A DNA stretch of 64,000 nt from Neobacillus pocheonensis (GCA_023702235.1 JAMQCR010000001.1:620001-684000); one strand, 5' to 3'. Shown: positions 42,811 to 52,811, counted from the stretch's first letter. Notes: a model not told the origin generated them from the sequence alone. Numbers and translations are program-made.

Positions 42811-43649
42811 TTCAAGCACTTTTTCACTATGAATTTTTACAAAATGCCTTCCTAACCGGAATTATGATTGGTATTCTTGCACCATTATTAGGAGTTTTTA
42901 TTGTTGTCAGGAGGATGTCTTTAATTGCAGATGCATTAAGCCATGTAACACTTGCGGGAATTGCCGCGAGTCTATTGCTTGAGAAAAATTTCGCCGTAAT
43001 GGCTGGTTTAAACCCGCTTTATTTGGGGATGGCATTCTCTGTTGGAGGCTCTTTATTTATAGAAAAACTTAGAGGGGTATATAAGCACTATCAAGAATTG
43101 GCAATTCCAATCATTTTGTCAAGTGGTATTGGCCTTGGGGTTATTTTTATTTCACTTGCAAATGGCTTTAATACTGATTTATTTAGTTATTTATTTGGCA
43201 GTGTTTCTGCCGTGAGTCGTACCGATCTATGGGTGATTTTCACGATTAGCATCGTCGTTATCTTAATTATTTATTTATTATACAAAGAGCTCTTTTTATT
43301 GTCATTTGATGAGGAACATGCTAAGGCATCAGGAATTGCTGCAAAAAGCATTCATTTCATTTTTATTGTCATGGTTGCCCTTGTTATTGCAGCATCAATG
43401 AGAATTGTTGGAATTCTCCTTGTTTCATCATTAATGACCCTGCCTGTGGCTGCGAGTATTCGTATTGCAAAAGGATTTAAACAAACAATTCTATTTTCAA
43501 TCATCCTTGGGGAGGTTTCTGTGCTTGGCGGTCTATTTACCGCTTACTATTTAAATCTAGCTCCTGGTGGAACGATCGTCATGATTGCGGTGGCTATTTT
43601 AATTATTGCCATCTTTTATAAAAAAATATCGATTAAAAAACAAGGGTAG
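42807..43649 (+). CDS. znuB: Zinc ABC transporter permease
   Basis: 280 residues, about eight membrane segments, ABC-3 family ([32 protein letters not shown] is the conserved front, split over residues 20-53; [17 protein letters not shown] near 212-228). The stop lies 17 bp before the zur start codon. Works with znuC; the zinc-binding lipoprotein must be encoded elsewhere. Confidence 0.9.
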   Translation: MIQALFHYEFLQNAFLTGIMIGILAPLLGVFIVVRRMSLIADALSHVTLAGIAASLLLEKNFAVMAGLNPLYLGMAFSVGGSLFIEKLRGVYKHYQELAIPIILSSGIGLGVIFISLANGFNTDLFSYLFGSVSAVSRTDLWVIFTISIVVILIIYLLYKELFLLSFDEEHAKASGIAAKSIHFIFIVMVALVIAASMRIVGILLVSSLMTLPVAASIRIAKGFKQTILFSIILGEVSVLGGLFTAYYLNLAPGGTIVMIAVAILIIAIFYKKISIKKQG

Positions 43650-43665
43650 TATAGGGGGTGCTCAT

Positions 43666-44079
43666 GTGAACGTAGATGAGGCAATTCAATATTTAAAAGA
43701 AAAAGGGTTTAAACATACAGGGAAAAGAGAAGAGATACTCCAATTGTTTGCAGACAATGATAAATATCTAACAGCAAAGGATGTCTTAGATCAATTAAAG
43801 GACAACTATCCAGGGTTAAGCTTTGATACCATTTATCGAAATCTTTCCTTATTTGTTACCATGGGAATTCTGGAAATGACGGAATTATCGGGAGAAAAAC
43901 ATTTCCGTATTACATGTTCACACCATAATCACCATCACCATTTTATTTGTCTTGATTGTGGTAAAACAAAAGAAATTGATACATGTCCGATGAACGAGTT
44001 AAATGAAGATTTAAAAGGATACGATATTTCAGGACATAAATTCGAAATTTATGGACGCTGTCCGGAATGTACGGTATAA
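43666..44079 (+). CDS. zur: Zinc uptake regulator Zur (Fur family)
   Basis: 137 residues. A Fur-type repressor of zinc uptake genes. [23 protein letters not shown] (about 48-67). The metal site has [15 protein letters not shown] (about 88-102) and C-terminal CPEC, giving the two CxxC pairs of a structural zinc. I chose GTG 43666 ([15 protein letters not shown]), preceded by AGGGGGTG; the open frame reaches further up inside znuB. Genes znuC-znuB-zur form an operon that the product probably controls. Confidence 0.92.
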   Translation: MNVDEAIQYLKEKGFKHTGKREEILQLFADNDKYLTAKDVLDQLKDNYPGLSFDTIYRNLSLFVTMGILEMTELSGEKHFRITCSHHNHHHHFICLDCGKTKEIDTCPMNELNEDLKGYDISGHKFEIYGRCPECTV

Positions 44080-44088
44080 AGAGCCTCA

Positions 44089-44118
44089 AAAAAAAACGCC
44101 AGAAACGGCGTTTTTTTT
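44089..44118. terminator. Bidirectional terminator between zur and sodA
   Basis: AAAAAAACGCC / GGCGTTTTTTTT stem with a 6-nt loop. Confidence 0.92.
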
Positions 44119-44123
44119 ACTTA

Positions 44124-44732
44124 TTATTTTGCTTGATTATAACGTTTTGCTACTTCATCCCAGTTAACAACGTTCCAGAAAGAGTTGATATAATCTGGGC
44201 GCTTGTTTTGGAATTTTAAGTAGTAAGCGTGCTCCCAAACATCAAGGCCTAGGATAGGAGTTTTTCCTTCCATTAATGGCGAGTCTTGATTAGGTGTGCT
44301 GGAAACTTCTAATTCACCGTTGTTTACAGATAACCATGCCCAACCGGAACCGAAGCGAGTTGTTGCCGCTTTTGCAAACTCTTCTTTGAAGTTTTCAAAG
44401 CTACCAAATTTATTGCTAATTGCATCAGCTAATTCACCAGCTGGTGCGCCGCCGCCATTTGGTGAAAGAATTTGCCAGAATAAAGAATGGTTTGCATGTC
44501 CGCCGCCATTATTACGAACTGCTGTACGAGCAGCTTCTGGAACTGCATCTAAATTAGATACCACTTCTTCAACAGATTTAGAAAGTAATTCTTCATTTCC
44601 TGCTAAAGCGTTGTTTAAGTTGGTTACATATGTGTTGTGGTGTCTAGTGTGATGAATGTTCATTGTTTCTTTGTCAATGTGTGGCTCTAATGCGTCTTCT
44701 GCATAAGGTAATTGTGGTAATTCAAATGCCAT
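44124..44732 (-). CDS. sodA: Superoxide dismutase (Mn type)
   Basis: 202 residues. Removes superoxide in the cytoplasm. Metal ligands: H27-type ([17 protein letters not shown]), H82-type ([10 protein letters not shown]), and the C-terminal [19 protein letters not shown] with Asp and His. The Gly-Gly and Gln near the metal suggest the manganese form. The ATG at 44730-44732 follows TAGGAGG; the open frame extends upstream without a ribosome site. It faces zur, unlike the B. subtilis arrangement. Confidence 0.96.
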   Translation of the reverse strand: MAFELPQLPYAEDALEPHIDKETMNIHHTRHHNTYVTNLNNALAGNEELLSKSVEEVVSNLDAVPEAARTAVRNNGGGHANHSLFWQILSPNGGGAPAGELADAISNKFGSFENFKEEFAKAATTRFGSGWAWLSVNNGELEVSSTPNQDSPLMEGKTPILGLDVWEHAYYLKFQNKRPDYINSFWNVVNWDEVAKRYNQAK

Positions 44733-44823
44733 GATAGTTCCTCCTATGTATACCATTTTATTTTTAGCCTTAGTCAATCTGAAAATCAAAATGATTTTTA
44801 GAATATTTCTAAAGCTTTGCAGC

Positions 44824-44976
44824 TTAAGAGTACCAAATTTTGTTTATCGTTTCAATAAAAATGCTTGATACCACCATAAATACAATACCCATTGCGGGGA
44901 TTTTTAATGCAATGAAGCCAAATAAAAAACGATATTCATTTTCGTTTAATAACTTTCGAAAAATTGTCAAAGTCAC
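44824..44976 (-). CDS. Possible small membrane protein
   Basis: A 50-codon frame from GTG 44974-44976 to TAA 44824-44826. It has two short hydrophobic stretches around residues 17-39 ([20 protein letters not shown]), a plausible small membrane protein. No good ribosome site precedes it and I do not recognise it. It may be a relic. Apart from this and the fnr relic, the 384 bp between sodA and the next gene hold nothing clear. Confidence 0.35.
   Translation of the reverse strand: MTLTIFRKLLNENEYRFLFGFIALKIPAMGIVFMVVSSIFIETINKIWYS
44827..44855 (-). promoter_or_regulatory. Possible sodA promoter
   Basis: On the minus strand: TTGAAA, 17 bases, TACTCT, about 95 bp before sodA. The -10 is weak. 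Confidence 0.35.
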
Positions 44977-45116
44977 TTGAACAGTATTCTGTCAACGATA
45001 TTTGTCATATTCCCAAACCATTACTTCCAATACATGTTAATACTCTATTGACATGATGTTTATAATTCATTTTAATCAAATTGAAAGGATAAAAGGAGTG
45101 GAGAACATGCAGAAAA

Positions 45117-45409
45117 GTGGCTATTCTATCTATAAAGGGTGGTCTTTATTCAATCATAATCCGTCTATGTAATTCATATGTGATTATGACGGAAGATGGG
45201 ATTCTTATCGACTTGCCGTTAACACATCAAGAATTAGCTAATCTAACTTATGGGACAAGGGAAGTCATTCAGCGTTCATTAAAAGAGAACTCCGTGACAA
45301 GGACATCATTTCATATGAGCAACAAAAATTCACAGTAAAAAAATTAAGTTATTTAAAAGATGAAGTCGACTGCGAAAACTGCGCCTATGAAATTTGCGGG
45401 CTAAATTAA
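45117..45409 (+). pseudogene. fnr: Relic of the oxygen regulator gene fnr (C-terminal HTH and Fe-S end only)
   Basis: Only the last third of a Crp/Fnr-family regulator is left: DLPLTHQELANLTYGTREVIQRSLKE (HTH), then, after a frame break at ~45285-45292, LRDKDIISYEQQKFTVKKL and a C-terminal CENCAYEICGLN. The CxxC-x4-C end is the distinctive [4Fe-4S] cysteine set of Bacillus Fnr. The cyclic-nucleotide-type sensor domain is absent: upstream is only a 21-codon frame (MQKSGYSIYKGW) with a ribosome site. So this is a true truncation, not just a one-base error. Confidence 0.8.
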
Positions 45410-45526
45410 AAATCTAAAAGTTGCCCTTTTACTCTATTTTAAAAGGTTTTTCTTTTACGGTCATTCTTGTATATACCCATTTCAAAAGCTACAATAGATA
45501 GGTGAATAAGTATAAGGGTGGTCAAT

Positions 45527-46300
45527 ATGAATATTTTCAAGCAATTTATTAAAAGTATATATTCTCCCAAGGATATAGCATTATTTCGCTTTCAAGGGAT
45601 TGGAAAAACAATTTTGTATGTATTTTTCCTAACCATTATTTCGATTTTACCGTCGGTATATCACTTAAGTACTACATTAACAACTGGCATTAATACAGCT
45701 AAATCAGTCATCCATGATGAAATACCTTCTTTTTCAATCAAAAATGGCCAACTTACTTCTTCCACGAAAGTTCCAATAAACATCAATAAGAATAATTTCG
45801 CGATTATTCTTGACCCCACTGGAACAATAGCAGAAAAAGATGTTCAAGATGAAGGGAATGCTTTTGCCCTTTTGAAAAGTGAATTTGTCTTGGCTGCTGG
45901 TGGAGAGATACAAACATATCCTTATTCCATGTTGGAAAGCTTACATGTGGCAAAAAAGGATTTCTTGAATTTTATTGACACATTAGATGGAGTCAAAGGG
46001 ATTATCATACCAGTATTGTCAGTGTTTATTTATCTTTTTTCAAGTGCATCTAACTTTATTGAAATCAGCATTTTGGCTTTAATTGGATTGGCGATAAAAA
46101 ATCTTGCTGGCAGAAAATTAAATTACCGTCAATTATGGAGAATGGCTGCCTATAGTGAAACACTGCCAACTGTCTTCTTTACCATCATGGCAGCTATCAA
46201 AACAAACGTTCCGAATAGCTTTCTTATCAACTGGTTTGTCGTCATCATCGTCTTATATTTAACAATTAATGAAATTCCAAAACCAAAAAAGGCTCAATAA
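45527..46300 (+). CDS. yqgB: DUF1189 family membrane protein YqgB
   Basis: 257 residues, function unknown. One membrane segment near residues 27-45, a ~120-residue external part (IILDPTGTIAEKDVQDEGNAFALLKSEFVLAAGG), then four membrane segments to the end, the DUF1189 layout. I chose ATG 45527 (MNIFKQFIKSIYSPKDIA) after AAGGGTGG. In B. subtilis yqgC separates it from sodA; yqgC is absent here. Confidence 0.85.
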   Translation: MNIFKQFIKSIYSPKDIALFRFQGIGKTILYVFFLTIISILPSVYHLSTTLTTGINTAKSVIHDEIPSFSIKNGQLTSSTKVPININKNNFAIILDPTGTIAEKDVQDEGNAFALLKSEFVLAAGGEIQTYPYSMLESLHVAKKDFLNFIDTLDGVKGIIIPVLSVFIYLFSSASNFIEISILALIGLAIKNLAGRKLNYRQLWRMAAYSETLPTVFFTIMAAIKTNVPNSFLINWFVVIIVLYLTINEIPKPKKAQ

Positions 46301-46326
46301 AAAAGCATCCAGTTCGGATGCTTTTT
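46301..46326 (+). terminator. Terminator after yqgB
   Basis: AAAAGCATCC / GGATGCTTTT perfect stem with AGTTC loop and a following T run. Confidence 0.92.
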
Positions 46327-46388
46327 GTTCTATAGGAGGGTGGACAAGCATACCAATGTACAAACTTTCCTTTTTGGAGGCTTGTACA

Positions 46389-46717
46389 ATGAAAAAATTA
46401 TTTGGCGTATTATTTGCTATCCTAATCATATATGTCATTTACATTGATTTAACGGTCGGTACACTGCCTAATGCTACGCAAACGGTTGAGGCTGAAGCTA
46501 AAGTAACGTCTCAGCCTGAATGGGCCTACCGTCATTTGCAGCTAAAGTAAAGCCAGGTGAAACCGTCATTTCTATAGTCGAACACCACATAAATAAAGCT
46601 CTCCCTGTTTCAATCGATGATTTAATCCATGATTTTGGTACACTGAATCCAGGTAAAACACCTGAGAAAATCCAGATAGGTTCTACTTACCAGTTTCCTG
46701 ACTACTCAAAAAAATAA
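46389..46717 (+). CDS. yqfZ: LysM-like secreted/anchored protein YqfZ (frameshifted in this sequence)
   Basis: About 109 residues once repaired. An N-terminal signal or anchor (KKLFGVLFAILIIYVIYIDL) and a C-terminal LysM-like fold (VKPGETVISIVEHHINKALP ... IQIGSTYQFP) that would bind peptidoglycan. The frame breaks at 46524-46527; reading TGGGGCCTACC for TGGGCCTACC joins SQPEWGLPSFAAKVKPGE. The ATG at 46389 follows TTGGAGG. Position next to ispG fits yqfZ. Confidence 0.82.
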
Positions 46718-46823
46718 GGATATTTCCTTATCCTTGTCAAAATTACTGATAGACTGATAAAATAAAGTCATATTGTTTTTAATTACCTTTATTCGAATCC
46801 CATTTTAAAGGAGCGAATTCCAC

Positions 46824-47936
46824 GTGAGTGAAATTATACATCGCACGAAAACCCGTCCAATAAAAGTTGGAAATTTAACCATTGGCGGGAGTAATGAATT
46901 AATCATACAAAGTATGACAACAACCAAAACCCATGACGTAGAAGCGACTGTTGCTGAAATTAAACGTCTTGAAGAAGCAGGCTGCCAGATTGTCCGAGTA
47001 GCGTGTCCTGACGAACGTGCTGCAAATGCTATCTCTGAAATTAAAAAGAGAATCAATATCCCTCTTGTCGTTGACATTCATTTTGATTATAAATTAGCTC
47101 TTAAAGCGATTGAAGGCGGAGCCGATAAAATCCGCATCAATCCTGGTAATATTGGTAAACGCGAAAAGGTTGAGGCTGTTGTAAAAGCAGCAAAGGAAAA
47201 AGGGATCCCAATTCGAATTGGGGTCAATGCCGGTTCACTTGAAAAAAGAATCTTGGAAAAATACGGTTATCCAACTGCGGATGGAATGGTGGAAAGTGCA
47301 CTGCATCATATCAAAATTCTGGAGGATTTGGATTTCCACGATATCATCGTTTCCATGAAGGCATCTGATGTGAATCTTGCGATTGAAGCCTATGAAAAAG
47401 CGGCCCGTGCTTTTGATTATCCATTGCATTTGGGAATTACTGAATCCGGAACGCTTTTTTCCGGAACCGTAAAAAGTGCAGCAGGTTTAGGGGCAATTAT
47501 TAACAAAGGAATCGGCAATACAATCCGTATTTCGTTAAGTGCTGACCCTGTTGAAGAAGTAAAAGTGGCAAGAGAGCTTCTCAAGGTTTTTGGACTTTCT
47601 TCCAATGCTGCCACATTAATTTCATGTCCTACATGTGGAAGAATAGAAATTGATTTAATTAGCATTGCAAATGAAGTTGAAGAATATATTCAAAACATTA
47701 AAGCTCCAATCAAGGTTTCTGTTCTAGGATGCGCGGTTAATGGACCAGGTGAAGCGAGGGAAGCTGATATCGGAATCGCAGGCGCCCGCGGTGAAGGGTT
47801 ATTATTCCGTAAGGGTGAAATTGTCCGCAAGGTTCCTGAAGCCCAGATGGTGGAAGAATTGAAAAAAGAAATCGACCTAGTGGCAGAAGAATATTTTCAG
47901 AAAAAAGCAGCTGAAGCAGAACAAGTACCGAAATAA
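46824..47936 (+). CDS. ispG: 4-hydroxy-3-methylbut-2-en-1-yl diphosphate synthase (flavodoxin) IspG
   Basis: 370 residues. The penultimate MEP-pathway enzyme; IspH at 37235 takes its product. A TIM barrel front ([20 protein letters not shown]) and a C-terminal [4Fe-4S] domain with [13 protein letters not shown] and [12 protein letters not shown] plus the acidic [12 protein letters not shown]. Starts GTG 46824 after AAAGGAG. Intact. Confidence 0.97.
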   Translation: MSEIIHRTKTRPIKVGNLTIGGSNELIIQSMTTTKTHDVEATVAEIKRLEEAGCQIVRVACPDERAANAISEIKKRINIPLVVDIHFDYKLALKAIEGGADKIRINPGNIGKREKVEAVVKAAKEKGIPIRIGVNAGSLEKRILEKYGYPTADGMVESALHHIKILEDLDFHDIIVSMKASDVNLAIEAYEKAARAFDYPLHLGITESGTLFSGTVKSAAGLGAIINKGIGNTIRISLSADPVEEVKVARELLKVFGLSSNAATLISCPTCGRIEIDLISIANEVEEYIQNIKAPIKVSVLGCAVNGPGEAREADIGIAGARGEGLLFRKGEIVRKVPEAQMVEELKKEIDLVAEEYFQKKAAEAEQVPK

Positions 47937-47940
47937 ATAG

Positions 47941-47975
47941 AAAGAAGCCCGATATCGCTACCGGGTTTCTTTTTT
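47941..47975. terminator. Terminator between ispG and yqfX
   Basis: AAAGAAGCCCG / CGGGTTTCTTT stem with one mismatch and a T run; the genes converge. Confidence 0.78.
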
Positions 47976-47996
47976 TGCTCCGAACGCAAGGTATTG

Positions 47997-48368
47997 TTAA
48001 AAGAATGGAAGGACAAAGATGCCGATAATAATTGATACGGCTCCAATCCCAATTGCCCAAGCCCCAAGCCCTACAGCTCCGCGGCGGCGAGCAACAAATC
48101 CTAACACGATACCTGCTGCACCAAAGAGAATGGGCAATACAAACAGAGATAAAATCGATAGAGCTAAAGCGACATAACCGGTGCCAGTGCCGGCATCTGT
48201 TCTACCCCGAATATCATCATAACCTCTTCTTCGTACTACTGGAACGGGTGCAGCGATTTCTGCTGCCGTTTCTTCTCTATACTCTGAAGGGTCATTCGGT
48301 AGGCTATCGCCAATATATGCACTTTGGCGATAATTTCGCACATCGGTATCTCTCTCTTGGTCTGCCAT
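47997..48368 (-). CDS. yqfX: YqfX-like membrane protein
   Basis: 123 residues. A charged N-terminal ~65 residues with RRRGYDDIRGR, then two membrane segments (GYVALALSILSLFVLPILFG and a second near 105-123) with the VARRRGAVGLGAWAIGIGA loop of DUF4190-type proteins. Function unknown. It lies between ispG and yqfW on the opposite strand. Confidence 0.8.
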   Translation of the reverse strand: MADQERDTDVRNYRQSAYIGDSLPNDPSEYREETAAEIAAPVPVVRRRGYDDIRGRTDAGTGTGYVALALSILSLFVLPILFGAAGIVLGFVARRRGAVGLGAWAIGIGAVSIIIGIFVLPFF

Positions 48369-48571
48369 CGTAATCCCTCACTTTCAGTTATAGGAGCATT
48401 TATTATTGTTTGATAAGTCTCTTGTTTTTAATATGTTAATGTTTGTCTTAAATAGGTTTTTGTTTCATTTAAAATAATTTTCCTTTTAACCATTTATTTT
48501 TGTAAAGTAAGGTACAACTCTTTGGTAAAATATAAGCAGATAGTAGTTAGCAATATGAAGGTGAGTTCAAA

Positions 48572-49168
48572 ATGAGAAAAAAATTTGGTATCGACATTGA
48601 TGGTACGGTAACAACCCCAGATGCGATTTTACCTTTTATAAATAGTGCATTTGGATTGAATGTTATATTAGATGACGTTAAACAATACGATTTAACACCG
48701 GTTGTCAACGTTTCTGAAGAGGAATTTGCAAAATGGTTTATTGAAAACGAGCCGATTATTTATCAGGGATCACCGCTTGCACCGGGTGCAGAGACTGTTT
48801 TAAATACATGGAAAAGTCAACATGAGTTATATTTTATCAGTGCTCGTGGTCCCCATTTGCTTGATTGTACAAGAGAGTGGTTTACAGAAAAGGGGTTAAC
48901 CTTTCATCATATCGAATTAATTGGAACGCATGATAAAGTAGAAACCATAAAAAGGCATCAAATAGAAATCTTTTTCGAGGATAAACATGATAATGCAGTC
49001 CTAATTCATAAGGAATGCCAAATTCCTGTCATTTTATTTGATACACCTTATAACCAGGACCCGATCCCGGCTGGAGTAATCCGTGTAAATAACTGGAAAG
49101 AGGCTTTTGTATGGGTTGAGAATTGGGTGAAAACCATGAAATCAGAGCCTATTTTTTTCAATGTGTAA
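48572..49168 (+). CDS. yqfW: Putative 5'(3')-nucleotidase (HAD fold), YqfW-like
   Basis: 198 residues. HAD motif I is KFGIDIDGTVTTPD (about 4-17), motif II LYFISARG, and later FFEDKHDNA supplies the metal aspartates. The NT5C-type family dephosphorylates (deoxy)nucleotides; the exact substrate is not known. The ATG at 48572 follows AAGGTGAG. It is the outer end of the block that runs in reverse order to B. subtilis. Confidence 0.85.
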   Translation: MRKKFGIDIDGTVTTPDAILPFINSAFGLNVILDDVKQYDLTPVVNVSEEEFAKWFIENEPIIYQGSPLAPGAETVLNTWKSQHELYFISARGPHLLDCTREWFTEKGLTFHHIELIGTHDKVETIKRHQIEIFFEDKHDNAVLIHKECQIPVILFDTPYNQDPIPAGVIRVNNWKEAFVWVENWVKTMKSEPIFFNV

Positions 49169-49259
49169 ATAAAGATTATTCAGGTTGTCGATTTAATGAA
49201 AAATGAATAAGAAAAACTTGCTTGTTAAAGACTACCTTTATTGAAAAAGGGGAGTTTTT

Positions 49260-50477
49260 ATGGCAAAAAAATTTAAAATTTTAGGTGATGTAGAATTAAC
49301 AAAGGACCTATCCTTGCTCTTAATCATAGGTGGTTTATATTCTTTGAGTGTGGCACTCTCGAACACATTTGTTAATATTTATTTATGGAAACAAACGGGG
49401 TCATACTCGGATTTAGCGCTTTATAACCTTGCAATTGTCGTTTTACAACCCTTGACCTTTATTTTAGCCGGGAGATGGGCAAAGAAAATTGACAGGGTTA
49501 TTGTCTTACGAATTGGGGTCAGCTTTTTGGCTCTATTTTATTTAACAGTATTAGTGGCTGGCACACATGCTTCCACTTATTTACTTTTATTAGGAAGCCT
49601 TTTAGGAATTGGATATGGTTTTTATTGGCTTGCCTATAATGTTTTAACGTTCGAAATAACTGAGCCTGAAACCAGAGACTTTTTTAATGGATTTTTAGGA
49701 ATTTTATCCTCCACAGGTGGGATGATTGGACCGCTCGCAGCAGGAATCATTATTACGCGCTTTGAGAAGTTCACTGGTTATTCGATTGTGTTTGGTTTAT
49801 CTTTAACTTTGTTTGGGCTCGCTGTTATTTTAAGTTTTTCATTAAAGCCAAGGCCTGCGCATGGGAAATATTGTTTTAAAAGAATATTAGAGGAAAGAAA
49901 ATTAAATGAAAATTGGCGTCTCGTAACTAATGCCCATTTTTTTCAGGGTCTAAGAGAAGGGACGTTTTTATTTATCATATCTGTCTTTGTCTTCATATCA
50001 ACAGGCAGTGAAATGGCTTTAGGGACGTTTGGTCTCATTAATTCTGGTATTTCATTCATTGCGTATTATGCAGCATCTCGAATGATAAAGAAAAGAAATC
50101 GAAAAAAGGCCATTCTCGTCGGTGGTGTTCTTCTCTACTTAGCCATTCTGTTAATTGTCTGGGATATAAATTTTGTTAAACTGTTATTGTATGCTGCCTT
50201 GATTGCTATTGCTTATCCAATCTTGCTTGTCCCCTATATTTCAACAACCTACGATGTAATTGGAACAGGCTGGAATGCTGCAGATATGAGAATTGAGTAT
50301 ATTGTCGTTCGTGAAATATTCTTAAATGTTGGCAGGATCGTATCAATATTATGCTTTTTGGCTGCGATTACTTGGTTCAATGATGAAAAAAGCATCCCAA
50401 TCTTACTTTTGTTTTTAGGGGCAGGTCATACATGTATCTACTGGTTTATAAAAAGGGTTCATTTACCAACTGCCTAA
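49260..50477 (+). CDS. yqgE: Major facilitator superfamily transporter YqgE
   Basis: 405 residues with about 12 membrane segments. An MFS signature loop lies between segments 2 and 3 (LAGRWAKKIDRVIVLRIG, about 64-81). Substrate unknown. The ATG at 49260 follows AAAGGGGAG. It precedes pbpA as in B. subtilis, and has its own terminator. Confidence 0.87.
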   Translation: MAKKFKILGDVELTKDLSLLLIIGGLYSLSVALSNTFVNIYLWKQTGSYSDLALYNLAIVVLQPLTFILAGRWAKKIDRVIVLRIGVSFLALFYLTVLVAGTHASTYLLLLGSLLGIGYGFYWLAYNVLTFEITEPETRDFFNGFLGILSSTGGMIGPLAAGIIITRFEKFTGYSIVFGLSLTLFGLAVILSFSLKPRPAHGKYCFKRILEERKLNENWRLVTNAHFFQGLREGTFLFIISVFVFISTGSEMALGTFGLINSGISFIAYYAASRMIKKRNRKKAILVGGVLLYLAILLIVWDINFVKLLLYAALIAIAYPILLVPYISTTYDVIGTGWNAADMRIEYIVVREIFLNVGRIVSILCFLAAITWFNDEKSIPILLLFLGAGHTCIYWFIKRVHLPTA

Positions 50478-50481
50478 GAAC

Positions 50482-50512
50482 GATGAGTATACTATTTACT
50501 CATCTTTTTTTG
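50482..50512 (+). terminator. Terminator after yqgE
   Basis: GATGAGTA / TACTCATC stem with TTTTTTTG. Confidence 0.9.
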
Positions 50513-50688
50513 TTTAATTAAAGTTGCGGATAGCCGAAGAAAAATTCAAAGAAAGGTAAAAAAGACACTTCCCCCATTTGCTTAGTTTTTGTAAATTGGT
50601 AAGAAGGGTTCTTCGTAGTAAAATCGTGCTTTTTCTTATAAAATAGAGCGTATTATGTTAAGCATTAAAAAGGAAGTGTGAGATAGCT

Positions 50689-52809
50689 TTGAATAATAAA
50701 AAGAAAAAGAAGAAGACACATGTGCCATTTCGGTTAAATATGTTATTCTTCGTTGTATTTTTGCTGTTTTCAATCTTAATTCTAAAACTAGGCATGGTTC
50801 AAATTGTTTATGGTGATGATTATAAACGTGAGCTTCAACGGACAGATGCCATAACGACAAGCAATCCGGTACCCCGTGGAAAAATGTTTGATCGAAATGG
50901 GAAGGTAATTGTCGATAATACGCCATTAAATGCGATTACCTACACAAAATCACAAAATGTAAATTCAACGGATATGTTAAAAACAGCAGGACACCTATCT
51001 AAAATAATTAATCCCGATTTATCAAAAATTCGAGACCGAGATATCAAAGACTACTGGATTACAAAATACCCTAAAAAGGCAATTGCATTAATCACTAAAA
51101 GCGAACTAAAAAAATTAGATTATAAACAAATTTATAATTTAGAACTTCAAAGAATTCCTGCAAAAGTAATCACGGAATTATCGAAAAATCAGAATGAAAT
51201 GAAAACCATTGCTGTATTTAAACAATTTAACAGTGGTTATGCGTTAACCCCACAAATCGTCAAAAATCAAAACGTAACACCAGAAGAATATGCTGTTGTT
51301 AGTGAAAATTTAGATAATCTCCCAGGAGTCGATACGACAACGGATTGGGAAAGAAGTTATCTTTTTGGTGATACGTTAAAAACAGTTTTAGGAGATGTTA
51401 GCTCTTCGGAACAGGGATTACCGAAAGAACTTCTTGATCAATACTTAGCACGGGGCTATAGCCGTAATGATCGTGTAGGGAAAAGCTATATCGAAATGGA
51501 ATACGAAGACGTTCTGCAAGGACAGAAAGCTAAAGTGAAGAATGTAACAGATAAATCCGGTAATGTCATTTCCACGGAAACCGTTTCTGACGGACAACGA
51601 GGGAAAGATCTTGTCTTAACGATTGACATGGATCTGCAGCAACAAGTGGAGAAGATCATTGAAGATGAACTATGGAAAACAAAACAAAAACCGAATACAG
51701 GTCTTTTAGATCGAGCGTTTGTTGTTTTAATGGATCCCCATACAGGAGAAATTTTAACAATGGCTGGTAAGCAAATAACTAAAAATGAACAAACCGGGAA
51801 GCCTGAAATGCATGATTTTGCGCTTGGAAATATCACAACCGCTTATAACGTAGGCTCTGCGGTAAAAGGGGCGACGGTCTTAACGGGATATGAAACAGGT
51901 GCGATTCATCCGGGGTCTACTCAGCTGGATGAACCATTATTAATTAAAGGCACACCTATGAAGAAATCCTATAAAACGTTTGGTGTCATCAACGACCTAA
52001 CTGCGCTCCAAGTTTCTTCCAACGTTTATATGTGGAAAACAGTCATTGCCATGGCTGGTGGGCATTATGTACGAAACCAACCATTGGACATGAATTTAAC
52101 TAAAGGGTTTAATACGTTGCGACAATCCTTCAGTCAGTTTGGTCTAGGAGCAAGAACTGGAATTGATTTACCGAATGAAACAACAGGATTACAAGGTCCT
52201 GACATGACACAACCAGGTCATTTACTTGACCTTGCCATTGGCCAGTATGATACGTATACCACTATGCAGCTTGCTCAGTATGTTTCAACGATTGCAAACG
52301 GTGGCTATCGTGTTCAACCACATATTGTAAAGGATATTCGCGACCCTGAATTGGATAATAATCAGTTAGGACCGATAGTTGAGGAAATTCAACCGAAAAT
52401 TTTAAATCGAATTGATGCTCAGGATGATTGGATTAAGCGGGTTCAAACCGGTTTCAGAATGGTCATGCAGCCAGGCGGAACAGCATACAGTTACTTCCAG
52501 GGTGTTGATTATAGTCCTGCAGGGAAAACAGGAACCGCTCAAGCTTTTGATCATGGTCAGCCAGTCATGAACTTAAGTCTTGTAAGCTTTGCACCAGCTG
52601 ATAATCCAGAGGTAGCAATTGCTGTCCTAGTCCCTTCGGCTTATCAGGGAGCAACGGGTCCAAGTCCTAACGATGAAATTGGCCGTCTTGCATTGGATGC
52701 TTACTTCAATTTAAAGAAACAACGCCAACAACAAAATCAGAATGCAGCGACATCTGGCCAAACTAGCGGAAATACTGCAAATCAAACTACCCAGCAAGCT
52801 GGCCATTAA
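50689..52809 (+). CDS. pbpA: Penicillin-binding protein 2A (class B transpeptidase)
   Basis: 706 residues. Cross-links peptidoglycan in lateral wall growth and spore outgrowth. A short basic cytoplasmic end, a membrane segment at about residues 17-39, the PBP dimer domain, then the transpeptidase with SxxK (YNVGSAVKGATVL, Ser near 390), SxN (QVSSNVYMW) and KTG (PAGKTGTAQAF). A Gln/Asn/Thr-rich tail ends it. Starts at TTG 50689 with AGGAAGTG somewhat far upstream; no nearer start is better. Confidence 0.95.
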   Translation: MNNKKKKKKTHVPFRLNMLFFVVFLLFSILILKLGMVQIVYGDDYKRELQRTDAITTSNPVPRGKMFDRNGKVIVDNTPLNAITYTKSQNVNSTDMLKTAGHLSKIINPDLSKIRDRDIKDYWITKYPKKAIALITKSELKKLDYKQIYNLELQRIPAKVITELSKNQNEMKTIAVFKQFNSGYALTPQIVKNQNVTPEEYAVVSENLDNLPGVDTTTDWERSYLFGDTLKTVLGDVSSSEQGLPKELLDQYLARGYSRNDRVGKSYIEMEYEDVLQGQKAKVKNVTDKSGNVISTETVSDGQRGKDLVLTIDMDLQQQVEKIIEDELWKTKQKPNTGLLDRAFVVLMDPHTGEILTMAGKQITKNEQTGKPEMHDFALGNITTAYNVGSAVKGATVLTGYETGAIHPGSTQLDEPLLIKGTPMKKSYKTFGVINDLTALQVSSNVYMWKTVIAMAGGHYVRNQPLDMNLTKGFNTLRQSFSQFGLGARTGIDLPNETTGLQGPDMTQPGHLLDLAIGQYDTYTTMQLAQYVSTIANGGYRVQPHIVKDIRDPELDNNQLGPIVEEIQPKILNRIDAQDDWIKRVQTGFRMVMQPGGTAYSYFQGVDYSPAGKTGTAQAFDHGQPVMNLSLVSFAPADNPEVAIAVLVPSAYQGATGPSPNDEIGRLALDAYFNLKKQRQQQNQNAATSGQTSGNTANQTTQQAGH

Positions 52810-52811
52810 AA

